A stretch of 53,643 nt of DNA from an uncultured Acidimicrobiales bacterium. Lineage in GTDB: Bacteria > Actinomycetota > Acidimicrobiia > Acidimicrobiales > SHLQ01. The stretch covers positions 1 through 53,643 of the forward strand of contig CALHTF010000157.1 of NCBI GenBank assembly GCA_938038815.1, written 5' to 3'. The notes beneath the pieces were generated by a model. The model was not told where the DNA came from. It did no database searches and saw only the letters and a program-made list of their open reading frames with translations. The translations under genes and the position numbers were made by a program. Position 1 is the stretch's first letter, and every line of letters begins with the position of its first letter. Below, piece by piece: positions 51,834 through 53,643 of the stretch.

Positions 51834-53225
51834 GTGAAGGTACTTTTTGCGGCCGCCGAAATGGCCCCGATCGCTCGAGTAGGCGGCATGGCCGAGGCCT
51901 CGGCCGGACTCGTGAAACAGCTTCGAGCCGACGGCGTCGACGTAACCGTTGTGCTGCCCGACTACAACAACGAACCGCTGGCCGACGAAACCACCACCAA
52001 GCTGCTGCTGCCCGAGTGGGCCCAGCCGGGAAGTGTCCGGACCGGCACGCTCGAAGGATTCGGCGAAGTCACGCTGGTGAATGTTCCCTGGATCGAGAAG
52101 CCTCACCCGTATACCGACGACGACGGCGTGGCGTTCGAAGACAACGACCTGCGGTTCTTTGGATTCTCCGCGGCGGTTGCTGCACTGGTGACCCGGCAGA
52201 TGCCCGACGTGGTGCATCTCAACGACTGGCACACCGCCGCCACCCTCGGGTTCTTGCCCGAGGCTCCCCCGTCGATGCTCACGATCCACACCCTGGGGTA
52301 CCAAGGCATCGCCAACCCCGGGTGGATGGACCAGTTGGTGCGCCGCCCGCATTACTTCGCTTGGTATGGCGGCACGAACCCGCTGCTCGGCGGTATACGC
52401 CTCGCCGACCGGGTGGTCACCGTCAGCCCGAACTATGCCCAGGAGATTCTCACCGAAGAGGACGGCATGGGGCTACACCAACACCTCGCCGATCTCGGCG
52501 ACCGACTCGTTGGGATCATCAACGGCATCGACACCGGCGAATGGAACCCGGCGACCGACCCGTTCCTGCCGGAGACCTACGACGCATCGGATATGTCGGG
52601 CAAGGACACCAACCGAGCCGCTCTACTGAGCGAGTTTGGGCTCGACCCGGCTGTGACGAACGAGCCGGTGGTCGGCATCGTGAGTCGCTTGGTCGAACAA
52701 AAGGGTGTCGACCTGGTCGCCGACGCGGCCCGCTTTCTCGAGAACGTCCCGGCACGACTGGTGGTGCTCGGGTCCGGCGACGCCGAACTGGTCGCGGTCC
52801 TCGACGACCTGGTCGATCGATTCGGCGACCGGGTGGCCTTCCGCAACGGGTACGACATCGAGCTCGCGCACCAGATCTTCGCTGGCGCCGATCTGCTGGC
52901 CATGCCGAGCCGGTTCGAGCCCTGTGGCCTCGCCCAAATGCAAGCCATGACCTACGGCACGATTCCGGTGGTCACCAAGGTTGGCGGACTCACCGACACC
53001 GTGATCGACGCCGACGCAGACCCCACAGCTGGCACCGGGTTCGTCAGCGAATCGGTCGACTCGATCGGCATGCTCGATGCCTTGTATCGGGCAGCCCGAG
53101 CGTGGGGCGATGTCGAACGCCGCACCCAGATCATCGGCCGAGGCATGGCCATCGACTGGAGTTGGGCCGGCCCCGCACAGACCTACCAAGGCCTGTACGA
53201 AACGCTCGTCGCTCAAGCGAAGTAG
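51834..53225 (+). CDS. glgA: Glycogen synthase (GT5 family)
   Basis: 463 residues; elongates alpha-1,4-glucan from ADP- or UDP-glucose. KVLFAAAEMAPIARVGGMAEASAGL is the N-terminal donor loop, where the usual K-x-G-G-L reads R-V-G-G-M. VVHLNDWHTAATLGF, GGIRLADRVVTVSPNYAQEI, INGIDTGEWNP and RFEPCGLAQMQAMTYGTIPVV are the standard GT5 landmarks. The GTG at 51834 lies 10 bases after the glgX stop with no ribosome binding site, but 7 bases after a TAGCCT box. With glgP and glgX upstream the operon holds synthesis and degradation together. A strong terminator follows. Confidence 0.94.
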   Translation: MKVLFAAAEMAPIARVGGMAEASAGLVKQLRADGVDVTVVLPDYNNEPLADETTTKLLLPEWAQPGSVRTGTLEGFGEVTLVNVPWIEKPHPYTDDDGVAFEDNDLRFFGFSAAVAALVTRQMPDVVHLNDWHTAATLGFLPEAPPSMLTIHTLGYQGIANPGWMDQLVRRPHYFAWYGGTNPLLGGIRLADRVVTVSPNYAQEILTEEDGMGLHQHLADLGDRLVGIINGIDTGEWNPATDPFLPETYDASDMSGKDTNRAALLSEFGLDPAVTNEPVVGIVSRLVEQKGVDLVADAARFLENVPARLVVLGSGDAELVAVLDDLVDRFGDRVAFRNGYDIELAHQIFAGADLLAMPSRFEPCGLAQMQAMTYGTIPVVTKVGGLTDTVIDADADPTAGTGFVSESVDSIGMLDALYRAARAWGDVERRTQIIGRGMAIDWSWAGPAQTYQGLYETLVAQAK

Positions 53226-53235
53226 CCACAAGAAC

Positions 53236-53270
53236 AAAACCCTGACTCAGAGTCAGGGTTTTCTTTTCTT
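53236..53270 (+). terminator. Rho-independent terminator of the glycogen operon
   Basis: AAAACCCTGACTC (53236-53248) and GAGTCAGGGTTTT (53250-53262) are perfectly complementary around one base, followed by CTTTTCTTT. It belongs to the same sequence family as the palindromes at 12506-12564. Confidence 0.85.
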
Positions 53271-53424
53271 TCCCGAACGGTGTGCGGGCAATAGGCTGCA
53301 GGTCACACATCAGTAGTGCGATGGCGGATGGCGAACGCTCACCTCGGTGGGCGGCTGGTACCGGCGGACAATTTGGCGGACCGAGACTTCATCCCTGCGG
53401 CACACGACCAGACAGGAATACACA

Positions 53425-53643
53425 ATGAAGGTTCTCAAACGCGTGCGGGTGTCACCAGCGATGGTGGTGGCGTTGGTTGCACTCTTTATGGCAATGGGCG
53501 GTACCGCTTTCGCCCAAGCGCTCATCGGCGGTGACGACATTATCGACGGCTCCATCACCGGTGCCGACGTGAAGAACAACTCGCTTAACACCAAAGATGT
53601 GGCCGGGCTACGAGGGGTCGACATTCGCAACGGTTCGATCACC
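53425..53643 (+). CDS. Secreted repeat protein, truncated by the window end
   Basis: The first 73 codons are present. MKVLKRVRVSPAMVVALVAL and FMAMGGTAFAQA form a Sec signal peptide of a type common in actinobacteria (S-P-A-M-V-V-A-L). The mature part begins a short repeat of the form I-x-G-S-I-T-G-x-D-V-K-N-x-S-L, seen in wall-associated repeat proteins. AGGA lies 6 bases before the ATG. It follows the glycogen operon terminator and starts a new unit. The function is unknown. Confidence 0.8.
   Translation, partial: MKVLKRVRVSPAMVVALVALFMAMGGTAFAQALIGGDDIIDGSITGADVKNNSLNTKDVAGLRGVDIRNGSIT

Overview
The window reads as a chromosomal segment of a high-GC actinobacterium. The mix of genes (SCP2-like and Fpg/Nei proteins, TIGR03086/DinB-type protein, PAC2-family protein, NYN protein with OST-HTH domains, DUF2510-type membrane protein, GlgP/GlgX/GlgA) and the codon usage suggest the class Acidimicrobiia, possibly near Ilumatobacter. 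That placement is my inference from family resemblance. I see two tRNA genes and no rRNA, insertion sequence, CRISPR array or phage gene.

Positions 1 to 23.8 kb are mainly core metabolism: a divergent lipocalin-like/SCP2 pair, an Fpg/Nei glycosylase, malate dehydrogenase, a heterodimeric ABC exporter, isocitrate dehydrogenase, FolD, PurN-PurH, succinyl-CoA ligase SucC-SucD, a ROK kinase and IolB. A compositionally different islet (about 8.2 to 10.2 kb) holds a secreted RTX-repeat protein and a small HTH regulator. Positions 24 to 29.5 kb hold a secreted SGNH-hydrolase-like protein of unusual architecture, an NYN/OST-HTH protein, a PAC2 protein, a repeat-rich intergenic block and tRNA-Val(GAC).

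Positions 29.6 to 46.5 kb form a surface polysaccharide locus. It encodes FemAB-like and GNAT-like proteins, a fusion of a Wzy-like polymerase with a phosphoglycosyl transferase, a Wzz-like chain-length protein, an aminotransferase, an oxidoreductase and a hexapeptide acetyltransferase that together resemble the WbpE/WbpB/WbpD steps of diacetamido-uronic acid synthesis. It also encodes an acyltransferase fused to a degenerate GH5-like domain, a GT4 glycosyltransferase, a formyltransferase and a NodB-like deacetylase. Two adjacent proteins of this locus share an unrecognised C-terminal motif. I see no Wzx flippase in the window. Positions 46.5 to 53.2 kb hold a DUF2510 membrane protein, tRNA-Cys(GCA) and a glycogen operon, glgP-glgX-glgA, closed by a strong terminator. 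The window ends inside a secreted protein gene.

Two genome-wide habits stand out. Many genes have a TANNNT -10 box only 6 to 10 bases before the start codon, which implies leaderless or nearly leaderless mRNAs and helps to fix starts. Intergenic spaces also carry several families of palindromic repeats; one seems to have split and duplicated the 3' end of the Fpg/Nei gene.
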